Of a stretch of 64,000 bases of DNA, positions 18,664-27,551 are shown one piece after another. Every line of letters starts with the position of its first letter. Position 1 is the stretch's first letter. Under the pieces are notes generated by a model, which saw nothing but the letters and a program-made list of their open reading frames with translations, ran no database searches and was not told the origin of the DNA. The DNA comes from Parafrankia irregularis. GTDB lineage: Bacteria > Actinomycetota > Actinomycetes > Frankiales > Frankiaceae. Both the position numbers and the translations under genes were made by a program. The DNA lies in contig NZ_FAOZ01000007.1 in assembly GCF_001536285.1 (NCBI RefSeq), forward strand, positions 75,360-139,359, read 5' to 3'.

Positions 18664-20594
18664 GCCTGAGACCCGGTCCGGGCGTGGTCCGGGGCCTCGG
18701 CCTCGACCTCGTCCTGGGGTTCAGCCTCGTCCTGGGTTTCCGCCTCGACCTGGGTTTCCGCCTCGACCTGGGCGCCGGCCGGGGCGGGGTCGGTGGCGCT
18801 GACAGTGGCGTCGTCGGTGGCCGCCTCCAGCGGGTTGCCGGCGGCCGGCTCGGGGATCATGATCTCCACGCCGGCGGTGTCGGGGGCGGTGACGGGGGTG
18901 GCCGGAGTTGCCGCGTCGGCGGTAGCGGCATCGGCTCGGGCGGCCTCCAGGCCCGACATGGTGCGCAGCGGTACCTCGGGCAGGAACAGCGCGAGCAGCA
19001 CGCCGATCACCACGGTCGCGGCGCCGACCAGGAAGACCAGGTCCATCGCGTCGGAGAAGCCGACCATGAACGGGTGCGCGATGGCCTTCTCGATGTGCTG
19101 GAGGAAGCCGGAGTCGTCCAGTGAGCCGCTCGACGTCACCTGGCGAAGCTGGTCGGGGTGCGCGGTGGCCGCCGCGCCGAACGCGGTGGTGCCGGCGGCG
19201 GCCTGGTAGGCGTCGGTGATCCGCTCGGGCGCCGCGCCGAACAGGATCGACAGGAACACCGCGGTGCCCAGCGTTCCGCCGATCTGCCGGAAGAAGGTGG
19301 CCGACGAGGTCGCGACGCCGATGTCACGCGGGGCGACGCTGTTCTGCATCGCCACGACGAGGGTCTGCATGGTCTGGCCCAGCCCGAGGCCGAACAGCAG
19401 CATGGCGAGCTCCGTCCGCCACAGCGGCGTGTCCGCGCCGACGAACGACAGCAGGCCGAGTGCGGCGACCATGCACGAGAAGCCGACGAGCGGGTAGACG
19501 CGGTAGCGGCCGGTCCTCGCGATCAGGCGCCCGGAGGTCATCGACGCGATCATGACGCCGGCCATCATGGGCAGCAGCAGCAGGCCGGCTTCGGTGGGGG
19601 ACGCCCCCTTGACGATCTGCAGGTAGAGCGGGACGACGGCGAGCCCGCCGAACATGCCGATACCGACGATGATCGAGAGCACCGTGCCGACGGAGAACGT
19701 CCGGCCGCCGAACAGCCGCAGGGGGATCAGCGCGTCGTCACCCATGTACCGCTCGGCGACGACGAACCCGGCCAGGCCGATGGCGCCGATCACATAGCAG
19801 GTTACGGAGACGGCCGAGCCCCAGCCCCATTCCCGGCCCCGTTCGGCGACGAGCAGGAGGGGCACGACCGCCGCGATGATCGCGACGGTGCCCCACCAGT
19901 CGATGCGGGTGCTGCCCCGCTTCCCGCCCCCGCGCAGGACCCGGTTGACGACGACCAGCGCGATCAGGCCGATCGGGACGTTGATCCAGAAGATCCAGCG
20001 CCAGCCGGCCAGCCCGGCCACGCTGTCCTGACCGGCCAGGAACCCGCCGATGACCGGTCCGGCGACGCTGGACGTCGCGAACGTCGCCATGAAGTACGCC
20101 ATGTACTTCGGGCGCTGCTGCGGCGACAGGATGTCGGCCATGATCGACATCGCGAGCGAGAACAGGCCGCCGGCCCCGAGCCCCTGCAGGGCGCGGAACC
20201 CGGCCAGCACGTACATGCTCGACGCCATCCCGCACAGAACGGAGCCGACGACGAAGATCGAGATCGCGAGCAGGAACAGCGGCTTGCGGCCGTAGATGTC
20301 CGAGAGCTTGCCGTAGAGCGGCGTGGTGATCGTCGAGGTGATGAGGAACGCGGTGGTCACCCAGGCCTGGGCGGACAGGCCGTGCAGGTCGTCGCCGATG
20401 CTGCGGATGGCCGTCGAGACCACCGTCTGGTCGAGCGCGGCGAGGAACGTGCCCAGCAGCAGTGCCGTGACGATGGTCATGATCTGTCGATGGGTGAGCG
20501 CCCCCGGCGCCGGCGCGGCGGGCCCCCCTGGCCCGTTCGGCCCGCCTGGCGTGGCGGGCACGGCCGAGGTGGAGGTCGCGCCGGCTGAGCTCAT
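18642..20594 (-). CDS. MFS multidrug transporter, DHA2 (14-TM, EmrB/QacA) family
   Basis: A 650-residue efflux pump with 14 predicted membrane helices. First helix ILMTIVTALLLGTFLAALDQT-type sequence carries the conserved DQTVV of motif D1, LYGKLSDIYGRKP is motif A, and VAGPVIGGFLAG is the motif C antiporter signature. The last 100 residues are a soluble Ala/Thr/Glu-rich tail with short EAETQ repeats, longer than in typical DHA2 members. The start codon overlaps the MarR stop (ATGA), so the pump is translationally coupled to its likely repressor. Drug or metabolite export driven by protons is the expected role. Confidence 0.92.
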   Translation of the reverse strand: MSSAGATSTSAVPATPGGPNGPGGPAAPAPGALTHRQIMTIVTALLLGTFLAALDQTVVSTAIRSIGDDLHGLSAQAWVTTAFLITSTITTPLYGKLSDIYGRKPLFLLAISIFVVGSVLCGMASSMYVLAGFRALQGLGAGGLFSLAMSIMADILSPQQRPKYMAYFMATFATSSVAGPVIGGFLAGQDSVAGLAGWRWIFWINVPIGLIALVVVNRVLRGGGKRGSTRIDWWGTVAIIAAVVPLLLVAERGREWGWGSAVSVTCYVIGAIGLAGFVVAERYMGDDALIPLRLFGGRTFSVGTVLSIIVGIGMFGGLAVVPLYLQIVKGASPTEAGLLLLPMMAGVMIASMTSGRLIARTGRYRVYPLVGFSCMVAALGLLSFVGADTPLWRTELAMLLFGLGLGQTMQTLVVAMQNSVAPRDIGVATSSATFFRQIGGTLGTAVFLSILFGAAPERITDAYQAAAGTTAFGAAATAHPDQLRQVTSSGSLDDSGFLQHIEKAIAHPFMVGFSDAMDLVFLVGAATVVIGVLLALFLPEVPLRTMSGLEAARADAATADAATPATPVTAPDTAGVEIMIPEPAAGNPLEAATDDATVSATDPAPAGAQVEAETQVEAETQDEAEPQDEVEAEAPDHARTGSQAQAGTAS

Positions 20595-21217
20595 GATCGG
20601 TCGTCCTGTTCCTGGTCCGGTCTTGGCGAGGCGTCGGTGTCGGTGGCGGGGTCAGTGGCGGGGTCGGCCTGGTGTGGCCTGGCCGACCAGCTGGGCTGGT
20701 GGATCTCCATCGCGTCGCCGAAGCGGTGCAACAGGGCGGCGAAGGTGGCGAGGTCCTCGCTGCTCCAGGCAGCGAGCATCTCCTCGTAGCGCTCGTTGCG
20801 CACTCTGATGTGGTCCCGGTGGACCTGCCGGCCGGCCTCGGTGACATCCAGAACCACGGCCCGCCCGTCGGCCGGGTCGGCGCGTCGCTCCACGAAACCG
20901 TCCCGGACCAGGGCGGCGACCTGCCGGCTGACCGTGGACGGATCCGACTGCACGGCGGCGGCGAGGGCGCCGAGGCGCATCGGGCCACCGGCGGCCAGAT
21001 ACGAGATCAGGATCTGGGCCGCCCACTCCATGTCATCCCGTGCCCGGGCGAGGAACTGGCTGCGGGCGCGGGCGAGCCCGCGGATCAGCCGGGCGACGTC
21101 GTCGGCGAGCTGCGCGACCTGGTGCCCGCGGTCCGACGGGGTCTCCTGCGCCGTGGTCCTGATCGCGGGGGCTCGTCCGGTGTTCGCCGTGGGGGCCGCG
21201 GCTGTCTTTTCGTCCAT
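20591..21217 (-). CDS. MarR-family transcriptional regulator
   Basis: About 208 residues. The central winged helix reads WAAQILISYLAAGGPMRLGALAAAV, then QSDPSTVSRQVAALVRDGFVER and the wing RADPADGRAV, the MarR signature. N- and C-terminal extensions are low-complexity. ATG 21217 follows AGGAAG. It is the first gene of a two-gene operon with the DHA2 pump, a classic repressor-efflux arrangement in which a drug ligand releases repression. Confidence 0.9.
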   Translation of the reverse strand: MDEKTAAAPTANTGRAPAIRTTAQETPSDRGHQVAQLADDVARLIRGLARARSQFLARARDDMEWAAQILISYLAAGGPMRLGALAAAVQSDPSTVSRQVAALVRDGFVERRADPADGRAVVLDVTEAGRQVHRDHIRVRNERYEEMLAAWSSEDLATFAALLHRFGDAMEIHQPSWSARPHQADPATDPATDTDASPRPDQEQDDRS

Positions 21218-21280
21218 GGGGCGGTGCTCTTCCTGTGGTCGACTCGCGGGCCTGAAGCCCGGAGCCAGCAAGTTGGGTGC

Positions 21281-21303
21281 ATCATACAATTAGTCTTCTG
21301 TAT
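21281..21303 (-). promoter_or_regulatory. Candidate promoter/operator of the marR-MFS operon
   Basis: On the minus strand TATGAT (complement of 21281-21286) is a near-consensus -10, with a TCGACG-like -35 about 18 bp upstream. An imperfect inverted pair ATACA (21284-21288) / TGTAT (21299-21303) spans the spacer and could be the MarR site. It is the only AT-rich patch upstream of the gene. Confidence 0.45.
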
Positions 21304-21347
21304 TGCGTCGACCGAGGTCAGTGCGTGTCCCTGGTAGGGGAGCGGCG

Positions 21348-23084
21348 TTACGACGCGAGCGAGCGCAGCATCGTCTCCGCCTTCGCCGACAGCACCTCGG
21401 CCTGGGCCAGAAGCGCGTCCGCCCGCGCGTCGAGGGCGCGCTGGGACGCCGCCAGCTCGTGATCGCTGATCACGTCCGCATGGTCGCCGCCGTCGCCCTC
21501 GCGGTGCCCGTTGGCGCGGTGGTCCGATCCCGTCGGGTGGCCGGGAGTCGGCTGGCCGGGAGTGTGGTCCCTGGCATGTCCGTCCCCGTTGCGTGCCCGC
21601 GCGCGGGTCCGTTCGTCGCCGCCGCGCGCCCGCGAGCTGCCGGCCGGTGGCAGCGACGACACCGATCCGGCGGGCACCGGCGTTGGTACCGGACCGGTCC
21701 CGGTCCCGGCGCCGGGTGGTGGCACCGGGCCGAGGCCCGCTCCGGTGCCGTGCGGGACGCGGGTGGAGGGGCGGCCGGTCGTCGAGCGTCGGCCGGCCGT
21801 CGGGCGTCGGCTGGTCGTCGAGCGTGGGACCTGCCCGTTTGCTCCGTTCCGGGGCGAGGACGTCACCGAACGCAGCGCACCGGCCGCGGTGCCGCCGGCG
21901 GTGCTGCCCGGGGCGGTGCCGCCGGCGATGCGCGTGTCGGCGGCGGCCGTGGTCCCGGGGGCACGGCGACCGGCGCCGATACCGACACTGGCCGCCCGCA
22001 TCGTGTTGATGCGGGCATCGAGGTGGTCCCGGTCGTCGACCAGCCGGGCCAGCTCGCAGTGGATGCGGTCGAGGTCGTGGTGCAGGCGGCGGTACTGGCG
22101 ACGCTGGGCGCGGTCGGTGCTGGCACGCCGCCCGCGCGCCAGGTCGTCGCGCAGCACCTCCAGGTCGCGGTGCAGCAGATCCTCGAGCCGTGAGAGCTGG
22201 CCCTGAGACGTCCGCGCGCGCAGCCGGGACATCTGCCCGGTGACCAGCGGCGAGCTGGCCAGGACGCGGACGCCGACAATCATGCTGGCCAGACCCGCGA
22301 TCTCACCCACCACCGCGAGCGGGCTGACACGGAGCATGCCACCGAGCAGGAACACGCCGATGGCTACACCGCCGAGGGGCTCCAGCGTCACCGCCGCCGG
22401 CAGCGACGCCGGCAGCGGGGCCATCTCGTAGGCGCTCTGCAACAGCAGGCCACTGGTCAGCGCGACCACGACGACCGCGTACAGCTCCCAGGACCCGAAG
22501 ATCGAACCGACACCGGAGGTCTCCACGCGGCGGCCGACACCGCTCACGAGGGCGCTCTGCAGGGCGGACAGCAGGCCCGCACCGCCGGCCAGCAGGGTGG
22601 CACGGCGCGCCGGGTCCAGCCGGCGGGTGCCCAGCACCGCCCAGGTCGCGAGGCCACCGATCGACAGGCCGGTCAGCAGCCAGCCGACGGTGGTCGCGGC
22701 CTCCACCTCGCCCTGGTGTGGATCCCCGGCGAACAGGAAGGTGCCCAGCCCCAGCGCCGTGGCGATCGCGGCCGCCCAGTCCCGTCGCGGCACCCGCCGA
22801 CGGGCCCACACCGCCGCCAGGGGCAGCGCGAAGAGCAACTGGCAGACCTGCAGCGGCGCGACGAACGCGACCGTGGACCGGGCCAGCGCCGCGGCCGCCG
22901 CGAACGTCCCGACCGCGGACAGGAGCACACCGGCGTCCCACAGCGGACGTCGTACGAGCCACAGCAGCAGCCGAAGCCGCAGGACGTCCTCGGGAGGTGC
23001 GTGGAAGGCGACGCGCTGCTGGATGACCGCGGCGACTCCGAAGCAGACCGCGGAACCCAGGCCCAGCAGGTAGGTCATCAGCAT
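21348..23084 (-). CDS. DMT (EamA-like) membrane protein with long coiled-coil/disordered tail
   Basis: The first ~285 residues contain about nine or ten hydrophobic helices in the drug/metabolite transporter style (YLLGLGSAVCFGVAAVIQQRVAF at the start, internal SIGGLATWAVLGTRRL, ASLPAAVTLEPLGGVAIGVFLL near the end). Residues about 300-370 are a charged helical segment (LEDLLHRDLEVLRDDLARG, LHHDLDRIHCELARLVDDRD) likely to form a coiled coil. About 150 Gly/Pro/Thr-rich residues follow, then a short final helix (LDARADALLAQAEVLSAKAETML). The soluble half is not part of normal DMT proteins. Substrate unknown; it is a single gene. Confidence 0.7.
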   Translation of the reverse strand: MLMTYLLGLGSAVCFGVAAVIQQRVAFHAPPEDVLRLRLLLWLVRRPLWDAGVLLSAVGTFAAAAALARSTVAFVAPLQVCQLLFALPLAAVWARRRVPRRDWAAAIATALGLGTFLFAGDPHQGEVEAATTVGWLLTGLSIGGLATWAVLGTRRLDPARRATLLAGGAGLLSALQSALVSGVGRRVETSGVGSIFGSWELYAVVVVALTSGLLLQSAYEMAPLPASLPAAVTLEPLGGVAIGVFLLGGMLRVSPLAVVGEIAGLASMIVGVRVLASSPLVTGQMSRLRARTSQGQLSRLEDLLHRDLEVLRDDLARGRRASTDRAQRRQYRRLHHDLDRIHCELARLVDDRDHLDARINTMRAASVGIGAGRRAPGTTAAADTRIAGGTAPGSTAGGTAAGALRSVTSSPRNGANGQVPRSTTSRRPTAGRRSTTGRPSTRVPHGTGAGLGPVPPPGAGTGTGPVPTPVPAGSVSSLPPAGSSRARGGDERTRARARNGDGHARDHTPGQPTPGHPTGSDHRANGHREGDGGDHADVISDHELAASQRALDARADALLAQAEVLSAKAETMLRSLAS

Positions 23085-23429
23085 TTGTGGTCACGTCCCG
23101 CGCCGATCGGCACTGTCTGTGACCATCCTGCCCGATCACGGATCCGCACCGGCACCGTCCCAGAATGATGCGTCGGGGGGTTGTCGCCACCCGCGCCGTG
23201 TTGGTTGAGGCGTGTTTGTGCCGTGATCATCCACGATGTCGGTTCGCGCCTCCTCGCCGGGGTGCGGCAACCCGATGCGCTGACCCGCGCGCCGACCACG
23301 GCACGGACCGGTCCGTGGCCCGGTGTGCTGGTGTCGACTGCGGTGGCCATCGACTCGGAGCATGCCCCACGGCGGAGGCCGCCGCCCGGGCGATGCACGC
23401 GTGGCGGCACCGGTGGGCCGGGTTCGGGG
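23085..23429. other. Intergenic region, 345 bp
   Basis: No gene recognised. An inverted pair TGGTCAC (23088-23094) / GTGACCA (23119-23125) lies just upstream of the DMT start and might be an operator. The remainder is GC-rich without clear signals. Confidence 0.35.
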
Positions 23430-24425
23430 TCAGCCGGCGGGGCGAACCGGGCCATCCGCGGCCGAACCCGAACCGGGCCCCGAACCCGAACCCGAACCGG
23501 GACCCGGAGCTGAACCGTGCCCCGGACCTGAGCGCTCGCCGGCCAGCAGGCGCTCCTGGGCGGCGACGACGCCCGCCAGGCGGCCCGGGTGCGCATCGCC
23601 GTTCCGGGTGGCCACGGTGATCGCGCGGACCGCGGACGACAGCAGCGTGACCTGGTCGAGTGCGGCCTGGTGGGGCGTGCGGCCGTCGGTGCGCCGGCCC
23701 AGGGTCGCGTAGAGGCGGGGCAGGGCGAGGTACTCGTCGAGCACCCGCGGTAGATGATCGAGAACGACGCGCTCGACGGTTCGGCTCGCGCGGGTGCGGT
23801 GCGGGCCGGGCCGACGGTCCGGTTCCGGCAGATCGAGGAAGGCTTCGACAGCGTCCGCGAGAACGCGGACCGCGTAGATCAGGTCCGCTTCGACGGGAAC
23901 GGCCTGCGCGGACATCGCCGCGATCCGCTCGCCCAGGACCACCCGCAGGTGGGCCGGGTGGGCCGGGTCGCCGGCACCGAGCGGCCCCGCCGGCGACGGG
24001 TTCGGTTCGGACGTGGCGTTCCGTTCGGGTGGGGTGTGTGCTCCTGTCGCGGTGTGCATTTCCGGGGCCGTGTGCGTTTCGGGCGCGCTGTGGACCTCTG
24101 CGGTGAGCGGTTCTGACGTGGTTAGCGGTTCTGACGTGGCTAGCAGTTCTGATGTGGTGAACGGTTCTTGCGTGGTGAGCGCACCGGGCGCCGGGTGTGT
24201 CTCGGACGTGGAATGCGCTTCGGGTGGCGGCTGTGGACGTCCGCGGGTGGGGATCGCCAGGGCGCCGGCGACGTAGAGGGCGGCGGTCGCGAGCGGCCAC
24301 AGCCCGGCGGGCAGCACGCCGGTGGCGCCGAGCGTGACGCCGCCCAGCGCCGCCACGCAGCCGACGGTGTTGCGGGTCGAGCCGAGCCAGGCCAGTGCCC
24401 GCCTACCGAGCCTTTTCCGTCTCAC
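23430..24425 (-). CDS. Membrane-anchored protein of unknown function, repeat-rich
   Basis: A 331-residue protein. After a basic N-terminus two closely spaced hydrophobic helices (about residues 18-40 and 42-58) anchor it. Residues 65-145 are a Thr/Ser/Glu/Pro low-complexity stretch with TSEPLTT-type repeats. Residues 150-290 are a compact helical domain (VEADLIYAVRVLADAVEAFLDLP, VVLDHLPRVLDEYLALPRLYATLG), and the tail is Gly/Ser/Pro. It starts 49 bp after the stop of the VWA lipoprotein gene on the same strand and is probably the last gene of that operon. No family recognised. Confidence 0.65.
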   Translation of the reverse strand: MRRKRLGRRALAWLGSTRNTVGCVAALGGVTLGATGVLPAGLWPLATAALYVAGALAIPTRGRPQPPPEAHSTSETHPAPGALTTQEPFTTSELLATSEPLTTSEPLTAEVHSAPETHTAPEMHTATGAHTPPERNATSEPNPSPAGPLGAGDPAHPAHLRVVLGERIAAMSAQAVPVEADLIYAVRVLADAVEAFLDLPEPDRRPGPHRTRASRTVERVVLDHLPRVLDEYLALPRLYATLGRRTDGRTPHQAALDQVTLLSSAVRAITVATRNGDAHPGRLAGVVAAQERLLAGERSGPGHGSAPGPGSGSGSGPGSGSAADGPVRPAG

Positions 24426-24473
24426 GGGGCGTCGCCGGGGTTGCGGCAGGTTCGAGCCGACGATGGAACAGGC

Positions 24474-26174
24474 TCACTGATAGCCACGTATTTCCCGAAA
24501 TGCCTCGGAGAGTGAGGACGTCCGCGCGTCGAACATCGCGCCGCCGGTCCAGTCCGCGATGGTCCGCATCTCGTCGACGCGGGCGTCCCCGAAGACCACG
24601 GTGAAGGTCCGCACCGAACGGGCGGCATCCGGCAGGGCCAGATAGGAGGAGTGGAAGGCGTCGGCCGTGGTGCCCTGGTTGTTCTCCCCGTCGGTCATCA
24701 ACACGATCGAGGTGAGGGGGGCCACGCCGTCGGCCGGGGCGGCCGCGCTGTCCGCGACGTAGCGGTAGGCGGCCTCCAGCGCCGAGTAGATCGCGGTGCC
24801 CGAGCCCAGCGTCAGGCCGTCGGCGGCGGCGGAGATGGCGGCGAGGTCGGCCGATCCGGGTTGCGGGTCGTTGACGGTGAACTCCAGGGTGGCGTGCACC
24901 GTCCCGCTGAAGGTGATCAGGGTGACCCGCTCACGTTCGCGGAAGCGGGCGAACCGCTGCTCCAGGGTGTCGTCGGTGCCGGTTCCGGAGCCCGTTCCGG
25001 TTCCGGCGAGCTCGCGCAGGGTGGAGCGCAGCAGCTCCAGCCGCTCGCCCCGCATGGAGGGGGAGACGTCCAGGACGAAGATCGCGTGGGTGGGGCGGCG
25101 GTACTCGTCCTGGTACGCGGCGAGCAGATGGTCGGCGATCTCGCTGGTGGCGGGGAACGGCAGCTGGGCAGGCAGCTCGGGGGCCGGCCAGGGCGCCGGG
25201 TCGAGGCGCACACCGGGAGCCGCCGGGCGCCGGTAGGTCGTGGTGGCGATCCGGCGCTGGACGTCGGGTGCGCGCAGCCAGCTGACCAGCCGGTCGTAGG
25301 CGCCGCGGTGGGCGGCGTCACCGTGCAGGAGCTGCAGCGGGTAGTCCGCGGTGATGACGCCGTCGCGGGGATAGACGATCGTGAGCGGGTCGTCGCGCAG
25401 CGCCCCGGCGTTCAGCGCGAGGATCTCCGACTCGTAGTTGATCATCCCGCCGATCGGGGTCGCCGAGCGGACGAACGCGTCGGTCAGCCATCCGGAGCTT
25501 CCGGCGGTGAGCACCTGGCCGGCGAAGAACGACGTCAGCGCGACCGGGTGGATGTCGTCCAGGGTCAGCGCGTCGGACGTGCCGGCGAGCGCGGCGGCGA
25601 CGCCGACGAGGGCGGAGAACCCCGAGTTGGACGACGACGGGCTGGTCATCGCATAGGTGAACTCGCCCGCGGCGACCTTCCGCGCGACGTCCGCCCAGGT
25701 CACCGCCTTGTTGTCGACCCAGCCGAAGCGGCGCGCGAGCTCGCTGCGGACCCCGAGCACCACCGGGGACATCATCGTGGTCGCACGGTCGACGATGGTG
25801 CCGCTCCGGTCCGGGGCATCCCCGAGGGCCAGGCGCAGGTAGCGGTCGGAGGCGAGCCAGGCGGCGTCGGCGTCCGTCGTCCCGGCGGTGATGCGGTCAA
25901 CGGCGTCGAGGGTGCCGGTGTACTCCAGGGTGACCTCGATGCCCGTCTGGCGGCGGAAGTCGTCCAGTAGCCCGTCGAGGTCACGCAGCTCGGAGCCGGC
26001 GAGGATGCGCAGCGTGCCGCCGCGAAGGTCGGGATCATCGCCGTCCTTGTCGGCGGAGCCCGAGCAGGCGCCGAGCGCGGCGGCCGCGGTGGTGAGGATG
26101 ACCATCAGCAGGGCGAGCGTGCCGCGCGGCCGGCGGCGGCTCAGACGGTGCCGGATCATGCGGGGCCGCTTCAT
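24474..26174 (-). CDS. Substrate-binding and VWA domain lipoprotein
   Basis: A 566-residue exported lipoprotein: basic N-terminus, hydrophobic stretch and lipobox LGAC with Cys37. Residues ~50-330 resemble an extracellular solute-binding protein (GGTLRILAGSELRDLDGLLDDF, TTMMSPVVLGVRSELA, YPRDGVITADYPL). Residues ~360-560 are a VWA domain with a complete MIDAS: DVSPS near residue 368 and the later LMTDGENN. Fused binding and VWA proteins are a known actinobacterial type, often near tellurite-resistance-like genes. Its ATG overlaps the stop of the upstream binding-like gene (ATGA), so the two are probably made together and may form one surface complex. Confidence 0.88.
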   Translation of the reverse strand: MKRPRMIRHRLSRRRPRGTLALLMVILTTAAAALGACSGSADKDGDDPDLRGGTLRILAGSELRDLDGLLDDFRRQTGIEVTLEYTGTLDAVDRITAGTTDADAAWLASDRYLRLALGDAPDRSGTIVDRATTMMSPVVLGVRSELARRFGWVDNKAVTWADVARKVAAGEFTYAMTSPSSSNSGFSALVGVAAALAGTSDALTLDDIHPVALTSFFAGQVLTAGSSGWLTDAFVRSATPIGGMINYESEILALNAGALRDDPLTIVYPRDGVITADYPLQLLHGDAAHRGAYDRLVSWLRAPDVQRRIATTTYRRPAAPGVRLDPAPWPAPELPAQLPFPATSEIADHLLAAYQDEYRRPTHAIFVLDVSPSMRGERLELLRSTLRELAGTGTGSGTGTDDTLEQRFARFRERERVTLITFSGTVHATLEFTVNDPQPGSADLAAISAAADGLTLGSGTAIYSALEAAYRYVADSAAAPADGVAPLTSIVLMTDGENNQGTTADAFHSSYLALPDAARSVRTFTVVFGDARVDEMRTIADWTGGAMFDARTSSLSEAFREIRGYQ

Positions 26175-27310
26175 CCGGTGCCGGTCCGGTAGGCGTCCGC
26201 GATGAGCTCGATCATCAGGTCGGAGATCTCCTGGCTGGGTGGTTCGGCGGTGTTCACCAGCTCGGGCGGCGCCGAGGCCGCGTTCGCGGCGCCCTGCCCG
26301 CGCGCCTGCGCGGCGGCTGCCGGGTCACTGGGGCGGAACCCGTGGCGGACGGCCAGCCGGACCAGGTCCGGACTGGTGGAGAGGAGCTTCCCGACCGCGT
26401 CACCGGTGTCGGTCAGCGGGACGACGGTGTGCCGGGCGAAGATGGTCGGCTCGGGGTAGAGCAGCAGCATGTCGGGGCGGATCGAGCCGTCGGCGGCCCG
26501 GACCCGTTCCAGGAACTGCGCTTCGTAGATCATCACCATCGGCGCCTTCCCCATGCCCATGGCGAGGAACTCGTCGAACGGCTCGGCGGTCGAGTTGTCG
26601 AGGTAGCCCTGGCGTTCGAACAGGCCCGCCGCGAACTCGGCCTGCCGCTCGGCGGCGGCGCGGTCGGTGACCACCTCGTCGCCGTTCGCCACGTAGCTGA
26701 CGAGGGCCAGGTAGAGCGCCGCCGAGTTCGAGGTGCGGACGTCCGTCGAGGCGATCAGCACCGAGCGGTCCGTGGGGTACACGGCGTCGGCTCCCGGCAG
26801 GTCGGACCACCGGGTGTGGTCGCGGACCAGCTTCAGGTAGGCGTGCATGTCGAAGGTGGCCACCGGGCCGTCGGTGTGGACCACGCCGGCGCGGGCGAGC
26901 AGGTCGGCGATCGGGCGGAAGGTCGCGATCGCCATGGGCGAGTAGAACGGCGAGTACGACCGGGTCAGGCCCCGGGCCTGCTTGATGCGGTCGGCCTGCG
27001 GGGTGTTCGCCGGGAACACGAGGTCGTAGGCGTCGAGGTCGGTCCGGGTCGTGATCTCCCGGCTGCCGGCGGTGTCGATGACCAGCCGGTAGCCGGCCCT
27101 GGCCAGCACCGAGACCACCTCGGGGTCGGTCAGGAACGACCGCTTCTCCGACCCGACCAGCGCGTGGACGGTCACGAGCTTGTCGTCGCCGGCCGGGCGA
27201 AGCCGCGGCACGATCGCGAGCGCGGCGACACCCGCCAGCAGCAGGACCGCCAGCGCGGGTCCGATCACACGGGTCACGCGGGTCAGGCGCACCGCGTGAT
27301 CGTGATACAT
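26171..27310 (-). CDS. Membrane-anchored solute-binding-like protein
   Basis: About 379 residues, with one N-terminal membrane helix (residues ~15-38: VIGPALAVLLLAGVAALAI) and an extracytoplasmic domain. VVSVLARAGYRLVIDTAG, TDLDAYDLVFPANTPQA and FSPMAIATFRP-like segments, with KAPMVMIYEAQFL later, resemble the two lobes of a periplasmic binding protein related to the binding half of the next gene. I start at ATG 27310, skipping a 12-codon N-terminal extension. It overlaps the VWA lipoprotein start by four bases and heads this operon. Ligand unknown. Confidence 0.75.
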   Translation of the reverse strand: MYHDHAVRLTRVTRVIGPALAVLLLAGVAALAIVPRLRPAGDDKLVTVHALVGSEKRSFLTDPEVVSVLARAGYRLVIDTAGSREITTRTDLDAYDLVFPANTPQADRIKQARGLTRSYSPFYSPMAIATFRPIADLLARAGVVHTDGPVATFDMHAYLKLVRDHTRWSDLPGADAVYPTDRSVLIASTDVRTSNSAALYLALVSYVANGDEVVTDRAAAERQAEFAAGLFERQGYLDNSTAEPFDEFLAMGMGKAPMVMIYEAQFLERVRAADGSIRPDMLLLYPEPTIFARHTVVPLTDTGDAVGKLLSTSPDLVRLAVRHGFRPSDPAAAAQARGQGAANAASAPPELVNTAEPPSQEISDLMIELIADAYRTGTG

Positions 27311-27551
27311 CGGGCGAAGCTCTCGATGTCGGCCCCGCGACAGCACGCCGGGTGTTCACCGGAACGTCGCCTGATCATTGCTTTCCGGGCGCCCCGGGTT
27401 AGCGCGTTGTCCGTGCGTCGGCATCGGTTAGCGCACTGGACGTCCGCCCGACCACGAAAAGAAACGTCTGATCCGTTCCCCCGTCTTCCCTGATTGCTTC
27501 GCTGGGTGGCGCGCCGCCGGCGACGGACGCCGGTGCCGCGTTGGAGGATTT

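Noticed and set aside
18666-20594. Long plus-strand open frames opposite the MFS transporter
   Set aside because: They are charged, repetitive antisense translations of a clear 14-helix pump and have no start signals.
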